A stretch of DNA of 64,000 nucleotides from Chlorobium sp. GTDB taxonomy: Bacteria > Bacteroidota > Chlorobiia > Chlorobiales > Chlorobiaceae. The DNA lies in the NCBI GenBank assembly GCA_028277225.1, contig JANQHB010000039.1:10647-74646 (forward strand). Direction: 5' to 3'. The translations under genes and the position numbers were made by a program. Below the pieces are notes generated by a model, which saw only the letters and a list, made by a program, of their open reading frames with translations, was not told the DNA's origin and searched no databases. Below are positions 35,148 to 43,922 of the stretch, piece by piece. Numbering within the stretch: the first letter of the stretch is position 1; each line of letters begins with the position of its first letter.

Positions 35148-36008
35148 ATGCAGATAACTGCAGAAAAAAAAGAGTCAACAACATCAGTGGCCACAGAAAG
35201 TTCGAAACGCGAGATATTTCTTCCTCCCGACAGAGAAAGGGTCAGGGAAGGGGGAACGCCTCATGTCAGCGCTAAGAATTTCTCGATTTTTTATGGCAAC
35301 TTCGAGGCGGTCAAAAAGGTGAATGCCGATATACTGTCTAAATATGTTACGGCTATCATCGGGCCGAGCGGTTGCGGCAAGAGTACTTTTTTGAGGGGGA
35401 TCAACAGGATGAACGACCTTATTCCCTCCTGCTATACGACAGGGACACTCATGTGTGACGGTGAAGATATTTACGGGCGCTATACAGACGAGGTACAGCT
35501 CAGAAAAAAGATCGGCATGGTTTTTCAGAAACCCAATCCGTTTCCGAAATCCATATTCGATAATATTGCCTACGGACCGAGACTTCACGGGGTCAAGGAC
35601 AAAAAGACACTTGAGGAGCTTGTTGAAAAAAGCCTGCGCAAGGCGGCATTGTGGGATGAAGTCAAGGACCGTCTCGAAAGGAATGCACTCGGCCTCAGCG
35701 GAGGCCAGCAACAGCGTCTCTGCGTAGCAAGAACACTGGCTGTCGATCCGGACATTCTCCTGCTCGATGAACCGACATCGGCTCTCGACCCGAAAGCAAC
35801 GGCCAAAATAGAGGATCTCATCGAGGAACTGAGGGGTAGTTATACCATTCTTATCGTCACCCATAACATGCAGCAGGCCTCGAGGGTCTCGGATTACACC
35901 ATGTTTTATTATGAGGGCGACCTGATTGAATATGCTCCGACAAAACAGCTCTTTACCAATCCAAAAGATCAGGTTACCGAAGATTACATTACAGGGCGAT
36001 TCAGCTGA
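35148..36008 (+). CDS. pstB: phosphate ABC transporter ATP-binding protein PstB, set 2
   Basis: The second PstB, 286 residues. Walker A is GPSGCGKST (72-80), the ABC signature LSGGQQQRLCVARTLA and Walker B ILLLDEPTSALD. The Walker B end reads PTSALD, the common ABC form, where PstB1 has PCSALD. An N-terminal arm of about 40 charged residues precedes the domain. It lies 7 bp after pstA2 and 19 bp before phoU, so one transcript should carry pstC2-pstA2-pstB2-phoU. Confidence 0.94.
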   Translation: MQITAEKKESTTSVATESSKREIFLPPDRERVREGGTPHVSAKNFSIFYGNFEAVKKVNADILSKYVTAIIGPSGCGKSTFLRGINRMNDLIPSCYTTGTLMCDGEDIYGRYTDEVQLRKKIGMVFQKPNPFPKSIFDNIAYGPRLHGVKDKKTLEELVEKSLRKAALWDEVKDRLERNALGLSGGQQQRLCVARTLAVDPDILLLDEPTSALDPKATAKIEDLIEELRGSYTILIVTHNMQQASRVSDYTMFYYEGDLIEYAPTKQLFTNPKDQVTEDYITGRFS

Positions 36009-36027
36009 ACAATAAAACACTATACTT

Positions 36028-36717
36028 ATGGCGGAAAGACCGGTACACGAACATATCAAGGATTTATCGAATTCCATGGTGATCCTTTCCGATAAGGTGC
36101 TGAAAAACTTCTCTCTGGCAATGGACGCCTTGCATGATTGCGACAATCTCAGTTGTGCTCAGATCAAACTTGCTGACGGAGAGATCGATGCATCGGAAGT
36201 ACGGCTCGAGGAGCAATGTCTCATCTTTCTTGCCCTTCAGCAGCCGGTGGCAAAGGATCTCAGAGTGATCATTACCATTCTCAAGATCAATAACGATCTC
36301 GAGCGTATCGGGGACCTTGCTGTACATGTTGTCGAAAGAATTCCAGAAGTGAATTCCGATTTTGTCGCTCAATTCGACTTCCAGAAAATGGGTGCGATTG
36401 CAAAGGAGATGGTTCAGAAGTCGATCCAGGCCTTTGTCAACAGGGATCGCGAACTGGCCGAAGAGGTTGTCGAAATGGATGAAGAACTGGACGCGATGCA
36501 TCGGGGAGTTTTCAAAAAGGTTTCTACAGGGATTCGAAGTGCCGACGTGAATGAAACGACGCAGTTTATTGTTTCCTTGAGTATTTCACGATACATTGAA
36601 AGGATAGGTGATCATGCAACGCGTATTGCAAGGGAGGTTCTTTACATGATCACTGGAGCAATTGTCCGTCATTCAGAGGGCTCTTTTGAAAAATTGATCG
36701 AATCGCTCAAAGATTGA
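36028..36717 (+). CDS. phoU: phosphate transport regulator PhoU
   Basis: A cytoplasmic two-repeat helical protein of 229 residues that links Pst activity to the phosphate two-component signal. The two metal-binding motifs are visible as DLERIGDLAVHVVE and YIERIGDHATRIAREV. Each contains the E-R-I-G-D core of PhoU. It is the last gene of the tight set 2 operon and is followed by a terminator-like hairpin. Confidence 0.93.
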   Translation: MAERPVHEHIKDLSNSMVILSDKVLKNFSLAMDALHDCDNLSCAQIKLADGEIDASEVRLEEQCLIFLALQQPVAKDLRVIITILKINNDLERIGDLAVHVVERIPEVNSDFVAQFDFQKMGAIAKEMVQKSIQAFVNRDRELAEEVVEMDEELDAMHRGVFKKVSTGIRSADVNETTQFIVSLSISRYIERIGDHATRIAREVLYMITGAIVRHSEGSFEKLIESLKD

Positions 36718-36737
36718 GTTCAAGACACTTTCTTTTG

Positions 36738-36777
36738 CCCGGTATCATGATGAACATGCATGCCGGGTTTTTTTTCT
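36738..36777 (+). terminator. probable terminator after phoU
   Basis: CCCGGTATCATG can pair imperfectly with CATGCCGGG, followed by a run of eight Ts. It closes the second pst operon. Confidence 0.65.
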
Positions 36778-36892
36778 TGGATATGACAGGTTTTCACAGC
36801 TAAATTATCCCACTTGATAAGGGCGGGGTGTAACCGCCGTTCTTCCTGAATACAGTGTGATTTTTTTCAATACAGTCCAGGCCAATACAACA

Positions 36893-37630
36893 ATGAAACT
36901 TTTCGGCAAAAAAGGCGATACAGCAAAAAAGGGAATAGAAAAAGTAGCACGTCCGGAAGCGTTTACTATTAAAATCGATCCGTCAAAGTTCAATCTGGCA
37001 ACAAAACCGTCGGGTCCGGTGCACGAGCAGCTCGAAACGTTGAAACAGAAACTGACGAAACTTTCCTCCAACGTCGAGAACAATCTGATGCTGGTTATTC
37101 GCGCGGCTACCAAGAAAAACAATGATCTTGCGCAATCCGCTTTTGAATTCGACAAGGAGTATATCCAGAAGGGCAAGTTCGAGGTAGAGTATCTCTGCCT
37201 TGCATACGGTAGTTTCCAGGCTCTTGACGATGAGAACAGCCGGTTGGTCTCGATGGCCCGCGATATCATGCAGAAGCTTGAACAGATTGCGGTCTATGCC
37301 CTGAATATTGCCGACAAGACGGACTATATCAGGCTCGAGAACATTGAGGTTCTGCACAAGGATGAATATGACCTCAAGCCGATGGGTGATATTACTGCAG
37401 AGATGATAAAGAAAGCCGTCGAGGCATTTGTCAGCGGAAACAGCAAACATGCTTCGGAAACCCTTGATATGATGAAGGAGATCGAAGAGATATACGACAA
37501 GGCGGTCAAGAAACTCAAAAGCGAGGTGACCGATGATAATATCACCAACTATACCGGCATACTTTCAGTTGTCGAACATGTGAAGATGTCGGCAGATATT
37601 TCATGTGATATCGCCCGTATGCTGCTCTAG
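36893..37630 (+). CDS. divergent PhoU-like protein
   Basis: A 245-residue helical protein with the two-repeat plan of PhoU, but the E-R-I-G-D metal sites are lost. The matching positions read LEQIAVYALNIAD and VEHVKMSADISCDI. It starts with a basic tail (KLFGKKGDTAKKGIEKV) that the first PhoU lacks. Start is the ATG at 36893; the frame to 36857 uses GTG and adds 12 residues. It comes after a terminator, so it may have its own promoter. It could regulate one of the two transport sets or compete with the first PhoU. Function is inference. Confidence 0.72.
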   Translation: MKLFGKKGDTAKKGIEKVARPEAFTIKIDPSKFNLATKPSGPVHEQLETLKQKLTKLSSNVENNLMLVIRAATKKNNDLAQSAFEFDKEYIQKGKFEVEYLCLAYGSFQALDDENSRLVSMARDIMQKLEQIAVYALNIADKTDYIRLENIEVLHKDEYDLKPMGDITAEMIKKAVEAFVSGNSKHASETLDMMKEIEEIYDKAVKKLKSEVTDDNITNYTGILSVVEHVKMSADISCDIARMLL

Positions 37631-37705
37631 GAGAGGCATTGCCCCGATGAGAACGGAGCCGGAGGGAGCCGGGTCCGTTCTCAGTAACAGTCCTCTTTTC
37701 CTGCC

Positions 37706-38170
37706 ATGATATCCCGCTCTTTTTCTTATCTTTTTCTTTTCCAGATTACCCGCCATTACATGCCAATGAAGCTGTTTGCCAATGACTCCGGGGCGCTGTT
37801 GATATCCCGTATCGTTCTTGCTTTTTCATGGATTTACCAGGGTGCGGTGCCGAAACTCATCTGCATGAATCCGGGAGAAATCGAGTTGCTTCAGCATGTC
37901 GTGGTGAGCGGAGAGCTTGCCTGTACTCTTGTGATGTGGATGGGGTACGGGGAGATCGCTTTCGGTGCGTTTCTTTTTTTTACAAGGAATGCATGGTTTT
38001 TTATCCTGAACATTGCGGCTTTGCTGATGCTTCTTTTCTATGTCGCGATCTTTCAGACGGATCTCCTGGTTTTGCCGTTCAATCCGGTGATCCTCAACCT
38101 CTCACTTTGCGGATTGTCGCTCATAGCTATCATTGAACTCAGAAAACAGAGAGATGCCAGGGAGAACTGA
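37706..38170 (+). CDS. DoxX-like membrane protein
   Basis: A 154-residue (or ~136 from ATG 37760) protein with four hydrophobic helices and a conserved-looking first block (ISRIVLAFSWIYQGAVPKLI) typical of the DoxX-like group. No redox centre is visible. The stop overlaps the start of the next membrane gene by 17 bases, so the two are probably translated together. The family is broad and of unsettled function, often linked to quinones or oxidative stress; no single role can be given. Confidence 0.68.
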   Translation: MISRSFSYLFLFQITRHYMPMKLFANDSGALLISRIVLAFSWIYQGAVPKLICMNPGEIELLQHVVVSGELACTLVMWMGYGEIAFGAFLFFTRNAWFFILNIAALLMLLFYVAIFQTDLLVLPFNPVILNLSLCGLSLIAIIELRKQRDAREN

Positions 38171-39437
38171 ACACAACCGTTTTGCCATTGAACCTGCCGC
38201 ACTTGTGAGGATCTACCTCTCGGTTTCGGTGAGCATCATAGCTCTTGCCGCGTTTCTGGGGGCTGCAGGAGCATGGACCGGAAGTGTTTTTTTCGAGACC
38301 GCGCATCCCTACGTTTTTTTCGTCGGTTTCGGGAACCTGGCAATACTGATACTCAATCGTTATCTCGTATCGGCGATCTATCCCGATATTGTCATCGACA
38401 CCGGAAAACAGATGCGCTATATCTATGGCGTGCTGCTTTCAGTCGGACTCGTGGTTCTTTCTCTCTACATGGACTGGCCACTGCTCAAGGCTCTCGTCAG
38501 CTTTTTCCTGCTTGTTATTGTGCTGTTTTCGGCAAAAGAAATTCTGACAACGCTTTCGCTGGGAGAGATATGGCAGGAAGTTTCTGTCCGGTACTATATT
38601 TTCGATGTCCTGTTTCTCATTGTTGCAAATCTCGGGCTCTTCACCCTTGGTCTTAAGGAAGCATTTCCTGAGAATGGCATCATTCCGTTTTTTGTTACCC
38701 AGTCATCCTATTTTCTCGGTTCGTCATTTCCCCTGAGTATCAGCGTCATGGGATTCCTTTATACCTATGCATGGCGGAGGGCTTCGGGAAAGGAGCTGAT
38801 CCGGAAGCTTTTCAGTATCTGGTCCTATGTTTTTGTCGGCGGTGTTCTTGTTTTTCTGGTTGCCATTCTGATGGGCCATTATCTGGGAATGATGCTGGTC
38901 AGCCATACGCTCATGCTGGGAGTCCTGGTCCTTCTGGTGGCGTTTGCCTTTTATCTCTACCGCTTTTTTTCCAGAGAGTTCAGTCATCCCGCACTGGCAT
39001 TTCTGCTTTCCGGTCTTGCGATGCTTTTTGCAGCAAGTGCATACGGAATTCTCAATATCTATTTTTTCAGGTGGTTCGGTGCCGTTCCTCCGCTCGAGTG
39101 GGATCGGATGTGGATTTACCATTCCCATACCCATGCGGCTCTTCTCGGTTGGATCACTTTTTCTTTTTCCGGCATGATCTATATTGTCGTGCCGGCGATC
39201 GTGACAACAAATTCTCTTGATCTGCTTCGTTCAGAAGAGGCTCTTTCCAGGATTCTTGACAACAAGACGCTTGGAAAGGCATTCCGACAGCTTGCCGTTC
39301 TTCTTGCTGCGGCAACCTCGGTCCTTGTCGCATTTTTTTTCAACAATCACCTTGTTCTCACTGTTGCCGGAATTGTCTACGGAGCAGCGGTGTATTATTC
39401 GAGAGTCAACCTCGGGAAAGCTTTTCGGCGGAGCTGA
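38154..39437 (+). CDS. multi-pass membrane protein with HSHTHAALLGW motif
   Basis: A 427-residue inner-membrane protein of about twelve helices. Its most telling feature is IYHSHTHAALLGWITFSFSG near the C-terminus: three closely spaced histidines in a transmembrane context, as in heme- or metal-binding proteins of the heme-copper oxidase/NnrS type. A second histidine cluster is in GHYLGMMLVSHTLMLGVLV. It overlaps the DoxX-like gene. It may bind heme or a metal, but no family name is certain. The start at ATG 38154 is taken because the upstream TTG at 38133 is deep inside the neighbour. Confidence 0.6.
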   Translation: MPGRTEHNRFAIEPAALVRIYLSVSVSIIALAAFLGAAGAWTGSVFFETAHPYVFFVGFGNLAILILNRYLVSAIYPDIVIDTGKQMRYIYGVLLSVGLVVLSLYMDWPLLKALVSFFLLVIVLFSAKEILTTLSLGEIWQEVSVRYYIFDVLFLIVANLGLFTLGLKEAFPENGIIPFFVTQSSYFLGSSFPLSISVMGFLYTYAWRRASGKELIRKLFSIWSYVFVGGVLVFLVAILMGHYLGMMLVSHTLMLGVLVLLVAFAFYLYRFFSREFSHPALAFLLSGLAMLFAASAYGILNIYFFRWFGAVPPLEWDRMWIYHSHTHAALLGWITFSFSGMIYIVVPAIVTTNSLDLLRSEEALSRILDNKTLGKAFRQLAVLLAAATSVLVAFFFNNHLVLTVAGIVYGAAVYYSRVNLGKAFRRS

Positions 39438-39462
39438 AAAAGACCATGAAACTATAAAGATC

Positions 39463-40791
39463 ATGAAAAACAGATACCGTGTTCTTCTGGCCGTCATTGT
39501 TATCATCTGTCTGCCGGCATCGGCGAGATCGTACGACAAGGCGCAGTTTGAAACACTGCGTCAAGGCGTCAAGGCATGGAACGCAATGAGGGTCAATGAC
39601 AAAAACCGGAGGTGTGATCTCAGCGGAGCAGTACTGAAAGGCAAGAACCTGAAAGGAATAAATCTCAGTCATGCAGACCTTCGCGGAGCCAACCTGACTG
39701 ATGCTGATCTGAGCGGCGCTGTTCTTGACGATGCCCTGCTCGACAAGGTTGTTGCAAAAAACACCCTCTTTTACGATGCGTTTCTGCGCAGGGCATCGTT
39801 GCGTGAAGCGGATCTGGAGGAAGCCGGATTTGAAGGTGCGGATGCAAGGGACGCAGTATTTGAGCAGGCTGTTCTCAAGCAGGCGGATCTCTCTTCCGCT
39901 ATCCTGAGAGGAGCATCGTTCCGGGGTGCGGATTTACGTGCTTCCGTTCTGAATGCTGCCGATCTGGCGGGTGCAAATCTTGATGGCGCCTACATGTGGA
40001 TGGCTGACCTTGACGGAGCAAATTTCAGCGGTACTGTCGTTACAGGAACGACCATTGTTGAGACAGGGAATTATGCCGACAGAGAGTGGGTTCTTGACAA
40101 CAAGGCTGTACTTGGCGAAGCTTCTGCTGTCAAGAAGGCCGGTACAATGGAAAAGGAGACAGCCGGTCTGGCTGCAGATGAGGAAGCGCCGTCAAAGACA
40201 GGAGCCACGGCAAAAGAACCGGCTGATGCCGGAGCATCTTCAACTGCCGGGGAACAAGTGCGTATGAAACCGGAAGGAACATCCGGTGCAGATGTTCCGG
40301 GAAATCAATGGCCGGTGAATCCTGTTGCTCAAAAAATCCGTTTCGGTGTCACCGAAAGAGAGTCAGCTTCGATTTCCTATGATGCACAGCAACGTGAACT
40401 TCTGACCGATAACGTTCCCCGCTGGAACAAGGTCCGAACAGGGAATCCGGACATGAAGGTACGTCTGGCAGGCGCTACATTGAATCGGAAAATGCTTGAC
40501 GGCGCCGATCTCAGGAATGCCGACCTGAAAGGAACGCTCATGAAAGGTGCAGATCTGACAGAAGCGGATCTTCGCGGGGCAGACCTGCAGGGAGCCAATC
40601 TCCGTGGAGCAGATCTGACCCGTGCGGATCTTCGGGGCGCTGACCTGAGAGGAACTTACCTCTGGATGGCCAATACAAGCTGGACGCTCTGGAACTATGC
40701 TGTTGTCAATGCTGCAACAATCCTGCATACAGGCAAAAATGCCACTCCGGAATGGGCCGAAGAAAATGACGCTGTCTACAGAGGCGATTAA
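39463..40791 (+). CDS. exported pentapeptide-repeat protein with two matching halves
   Basis: A 442-residue exported protein. The signal peptide is VLLAVIVIICLPASARS. Two blocks of A(D/N)LxG repeats occupy roughly residues 45-190 and 325-425, separated by a low-complexity Ala/Glu/Thr linker. Each block begins with a W-N-x-x-R segment and ends with a T-I-x-x-T-G segment (TTIVETGNY and ATILHTGKN), so the halves look like an internal duplication. Pentapeptide repeats form a right-handed beta-helix; the target is unknown. The ATG at 39463 gives the signal peptide; the frame to 39217 runs through the upstream gene. Confidence 0.85.
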   Translation: MKNRYRVLLAVIVIICLPASARSYDKAQFETLRQGVKAWNAMRVNDKNRRCDLSGAVLKGKNLKGINLSHADLRGANLTDADLSGAVLDDALLDKVVAKNTLFYDAFLRRASLREADLEEAGFEGADARDAVFEQAVLKQADLSSAILRGASFRGADLRASVLNAADLAGANLDGAYMWMADLDGANFSGTVVTGTTIVETGNYADREWVLDNKAVLGEASAVKKAGTMEKETAGLAADEEAPSKTGATAKEPADAGASSTAGEQVRMKPEGTSGADVPGNQWPVNPVAQKIRFGVTERESASISYDAQQRELLTDNVPRWNKVRTGNPDMKVRLAGATLNRKMLDGADLRNADLKGTLMKGADLTEADLRGADLQGANLRGADLTRADLRGADLRGTYLWMANTSWTLWNYAVVNAATILHTGKNATPEWAEENDAVYRGD

Positions 40792-40901
40792 CAAGTATAT
40801 TAAGTGAAGACTGTTTCCTGACCGGGTTGTCGAGATCTCATTCAATGGTATACCTTCAAATGAAGGAGTCGGTCCGGAGAATATGAAACACGGTGGGTAG
40901 T

Positions 40902-41759
40902 ATGAGAAGAAAAGGCGAGCCGCTTGTAACGGTTACCGTCCCGATGTATAACAATGAACGGTTTATCCGGCAGACGATAGAATCGATCCTCAGTCAGACA
41001 TACAGCAATTTCGAATTGCTGGTATATGATGATAATTCATCCGACTGTTCTTTTGAGGTTGCCAGTTCGTTCACTGATCCAAGGATACGCGTATTCAGGA
41101 ACAAAAGGAATCTCGGGCCGGAAGGAAACTGGAACAGGGCAATACGGGAAGTATCCGGGAAATATGTCAAACTGATTTGCGGTGACGATATTCTCTATCC
41201 GAAATGTATTGAAAAACAGGTCGCTGTTCTGGAGAATGATCCCATGAACATGGTCAGTCTTGTCTGCAGCCAGCGAACCATAATCGATCCGGACGGCAAA
41301 CCTATCATCAAGAAAATCAATCTTGTCGAAAAAGGACGGCATAATTCGACCGATATTATCCGCAAGATCATCCGGATGGGCACCAACATTCTTGGGGAGC
41401 CTGTCTGCGGTCTCTATCCGGCAGCTCTGCTTCCGTATACAAACGGTTACAGTGCAAGGGTACCCTATACCATTGATCTGGATTTCTGGATGCAGCTGCT
41501 CAAGCTCGGCGAATTGCACATGATCGATGAGCCGCTGTGCGCGTTCCGGATTTCTGACGAGTCATGGTCATCCCGGATCGGTGATATGCGGTATCATCAG
41601 TTTATCGAGTTCATGGAGCAGACGGCTTCCGAAAAGACTTTTGAAGTGACAGATCTCGACATGTTTATCGGCAAGATAAACTGTGCGGTTCACTCCATGA
41701 CAAGTACCGTGGGATTCAAACTTTTTGCCGGTGCGGCACAGGAAGAAGATGATTTTTAA
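40902..41759 (+). CDS. family 2 glycosyltransferase
   Basis: A 285-residue cytoplasmic enzyme of the GT-A fold that transfers a sugar from a nucleotide sugar. The N-terminal donor-binding part is TVTVPMYNNERFIRQTIES, followed by LLVYDDNSSD (the first acidic motif), and GDDILYP is the later DxD-like site. The C-terminal half is divergent. No surface polysaccharide cluster surrounds it, so its product is unknown. Start at ATG 40902 is preferred over GTG 40893. It is followed by the Nif11-like gene after 123 bp. Confidence 0.85.
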   Translation: MRRKGEPLVTVTVPMYNNERFIRQTIESILSQTYSNFELLVYDDNSSDCSFEVASSFTDPRIRVFRNKRNLGPEGNWNRAIREVSGKYVKLICGDDILYPKCIEKQVAVLENDPMNMVSLVCSQRTIIDPDGKPIIKKINLVEKGRHNSTDIIRKIIRMGTNILGEPVCGLYPAALLPYTNGYSARVPYTIDLDFWMQLLKLGELHMIDEPLCAFRISDESWSSRIGDMRYHQFIEFMEQTASEKTFEVTDLDMFIGKINCAVHSMTSTVGFKLFAGAAQEEDDF

Positions 41760-41882
41760 GAGCGGAGTTTCTGAAGGGCGGGGATGATCGGTGTTTCTTT
41801 CTGTTCCTGTTCTGGGATGGCAGCAATAATTACCGGATATTATAACTGGTGCATTTTTTCTAAAACTCACTCCCAAACGGTT

Positions 41883-42146
41883 ATGTCAGTACAATCAGCA
41901 AAGGATTTCATTGAAAAAATAACTTCGGATGACGCTTTCCGCCATTCACTGATCGAAAAGCTGGCCAGGTATCGATCGGAAATCGTGACCCAGGAAGGAT
42001 ACGAGTTCAATGAAAAGGAGTTTGACGAGGCAGTAGCGTCATTCTCTGCCGCCAAAGCCGGGCAGATTCCCGTATGGTTCTGTGATATGGAGGAAACCGG
42101 AAAGCCTTACAAGGGACGCAAGTGCGGAGGCGGACTCTGGCATTGA
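41883..42146 (+). CDS. Nif11-like leader-peptide family small protein
   Basis: An 87-residue protein with the Nif11 leader pattern: MSVQSAKDFIEKITSDD, then short helices, then QEGYEFNEKEFDEAV. The tail after about residue 60 differs from typical leaders and reads QIPVWFCDMEETGKPYKG and RKCGGGLWH, with two cysteines. Nif11 proteins are best known as precursor leaders of ribosomal peptides, but others are found near nif genes. No maturation enzyme (LanM, YcaO or radical SAM) is in the window. No clear Gly-Gly cleavage site precedes the tail. A longer frame to 41784 exists; the ATG at 41883 fits the family start. Confidence 0.65.
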   Translation: MSVQSAKDFIEKITSDDAFRHSLIEKLARYRSEIVTQEGYEFNEKEFDEAVASFSAAKAGQIPVWFCDMEETGKPYKGRKCGGGLWH

Positions 42147-42188
42147 GCTTGTAAGGTTGTTTTTCACAAACATAACCCCCTGAGACAT

Positions 42189-43469
42189 ATGAAACCCATC
42201 TGTATTGACCGGTATTGCTTCGACCACGTCCACATCTGGATTCAGTATGATCATTCGATCCCCCAGTTTGTTGAAGTGGCGATTGAAATTTTTTATCCGC
42301 GCGACCGTCAGGCCAACGGGCTCGTGATGTTTAACCATGGTTTTCTGATCGGTGTCGATCTTCTGTACTATCCGAAAAAAATTATAGGATCGTTTCTCAA
42401 CGACACACCTCTTTTCGGTGTTCATCCGTCCTACTACTATAACTATTCCAGCGCCCTTGTCGAAAAAAACTGGGCGATGGCATATGTCACCTCTACGCAT
42501 ATGCAGATGCAGGGGATTCCCTGGACCGATTTCGGCGGCAATCCGAGGGTAGGGCAGGAGGCTTATGCGGCAGCCTCCTATCTCATCAAGTATGGAGTAA
42601 CGGACGAGTTCTACAAAGCTGAAAAAAAATACAGTACCGAGTCCTTTTACAAGCCTGAAGACGTCGAGAAAGCGCGTTTCATGCGTTCGAACAACGTGAT
42701 CTTCGCCGGTCACTCGGTCGGTGGAGCCCACGCGCAGGTTCCGGCTACAGGGTTTGAAACCATGCAGAAGATCGGCAAAGACACCTGCCGCCCGTTCGAC
42801 CCGGTAATTTATGACCGGGAGTTCATGCCGAAATATTCGGATCGCATGTCCGAGTGGGCACCCGAAGAGAGGGCCAATCCTGTTGGTCTCGTGCAGCTTT
42901 CACCGGTTGACCAGAAGGTGCCCTTGATCGGGCCGGGCATGGCCGATTACCGCAAGGTTCTGGCGGAAAGGGAACTGCCCATACTTATGATGATCGGTGA
43001 GTGTGACAGCGCCTGCCTGAAGGATTCCGATCCTCCGGCATGGTCACCGAACCCGGGCGAAACAACCGAATTTTCCCAGCTTGCCCCGGAAGGCAGCAAC
43101 TCATGGGCTGTCGTTGCAAATGTGAAGAAAGGCAGTCATTGCGGTTACCTCACCAAAGAAAGCGACCTTTGCAGTCTTGCTGATGAAGATTCCGGCCTGT
43201 GCAAGAAAGGAACGAAAACCTGGAAAGCAGGCGGACAGGAAGCCGCATTCACCAACGAGCTGTTCAAACAGTTCATCGCCCTGTATCCGGACGGCCAGGG
43301 TTTTCAGGGAGATTTCCACAAATGGATACACAGCGACTTCATCAAGTGGCTCAATCGGGAAAACCCCTACGGCAAGGTTGATCTCGTGCCGTTTGCCGAA
43401 GGAAAGTACATCGACTACGTCTCCCACGGAGGGTGTCCGCCGCTGGAGAAGAAGGGAGGAAAGAAGTGA
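42189..43469 (+). CDS. alpha/beta hydrolase of unknown substrate
   Basis: A 426-residue serine hydrolase. The nucleophile elbow is GHSVGG (Ser176) and the oxyanion-side strand is LVMFNHGF. A late GSHCGYL is a candidate catalytic histidine. Chlorophyllases have a related GHSRGG elbow, but the rest does not allow that call. No signal peptide is seen, so it is cytoplasmic. The last residues (PPLEKKGGKK) fall in a DNA word (CCGCTGGAGAAGAAGGG) that also occurs at 46142 outside any gene, so the C-terminus may have been extended by a repeat. Confidence 0.72.
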   Translation: MKPICIDRYCFDHVHIWIQYDHSIPQFVEVAIEIFYPRDRQANGLVMFNHGFLIGVDLLYYPKKIIGSFLNDTPLFGVHPSYYYNYSSALVEKNWAMAYVTSTHMQMQGIPWTDFGGNPRVGQEAYAAASYLIKYGVTDEFYKAEKKYSTESFYKPEDVEKARFMRSNNVIFAGHSVGGAHAQVPATGFETMQKIGKDTCRPFDPVIYDREFMPKYSDRMSEWAPEERANPVGLVQLSPVDQKVPLIGPGMADYRKVLAERELPILMMIGECDSACLKDSDPPAWSPNPGETTEFSQLAPEGSNSWAVVANVKKGSHCGYLTKESDLCSLADEDSGLCKKGTKTWKAGGQEAAFTNELFKQFIALYPDGQGFQGDFHKWIHSDFIKWLNRENPYGKVDLVPFAEGKYIDYVSHGGCPPLEKKGGKK

Positions 43470-43473
43470 GGAG

Positions 43474-43523
43474 TGTTGATTTGTTGAACTGTTGAACTGT
43501 TGAATCGTTGAATTGTTGAGTTG
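43474..43523. repeat. tandem repeat of GTTGAACTG-like units
   Basis: About five imperfect copies of a GTTGAA(C/T)(T/C)G unit directly follow the hydrolase stop codon. It is a micro/minisatellite with no function that can be read. Confidence 0.75.
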
Positions 43524-43604
43524 AAAAAGTCACGAGTAAGAAGGTGTGTGTAGGGAACAGTGAATCGTGAATGGTGAATCGTGATTGGGAAGAATGATGT
43601 TGTT

Positions 43605-43630
43605 GTAGGGGCGGGTTTCAAACCCGCCCT
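43605..43630. repeat. GTAGGGGC hairpin repeat, copy 1
   Basis: AGGGCGGGTTT-type arms: GGGCGGGTTT pairs with AAACCCGCCC. A related copy is at 46212. The same kind of palindromic word is dispersed in several bacterial genomes, from memory. Confidence 0.7.
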
Positions 43631-43922
43631 GACTCGTTATTGTTGGTGCTCAGGAGCTGGTTTTCGTGCAATACATGCCGTTCTCGTATGAGCTGCACCG
43701 GCATGTCAGGGCTTTCCGTGCCCCTGTTCAGTATCATTCGATCTCACATCGTTTCGTCTTCATCCTCGACTCGAAAAAACATGTATTCCGGCAGCGGCGT
43801 TTTGCGGGCGTTTGTTGTCGTTTTTGAGGCTGTGAATAGCATGGCTATAGTATTTTCCTTGTCGCAAGGAAAAAAAACTCATGATTTTCCTTATGACAAA
43901 GAAAGATATTCTGAAGACGCTG

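Larger units (their letters stand above)
43470..43922. other. intergenic region rich in short repeats
   Basis: A 453-bp gap. The left part has a tandem repeat of about 9 bases, a GTGAATGGTGAATCGTGATTGG block and a GTAGGGGC hairpin. From 43640 to 43922 nothing is recognised; the open frame there has no protein character. Confidence 0.6.

Noticed and set aside
39677..39711. Exact self-targeting of the pentapeptide gene by spacer 57
   Set aside because: The best match is only 27 of 35 bases, too few for a claim of self-targeting of this locus.
41883..43469. A complete RiPP gene cluster around the Nif11-like gene
   Set aside because: No modification enzyme, peptidase or exporter is present; the nearby hydrolase and methyltransferases are not of the usual RiPP types.
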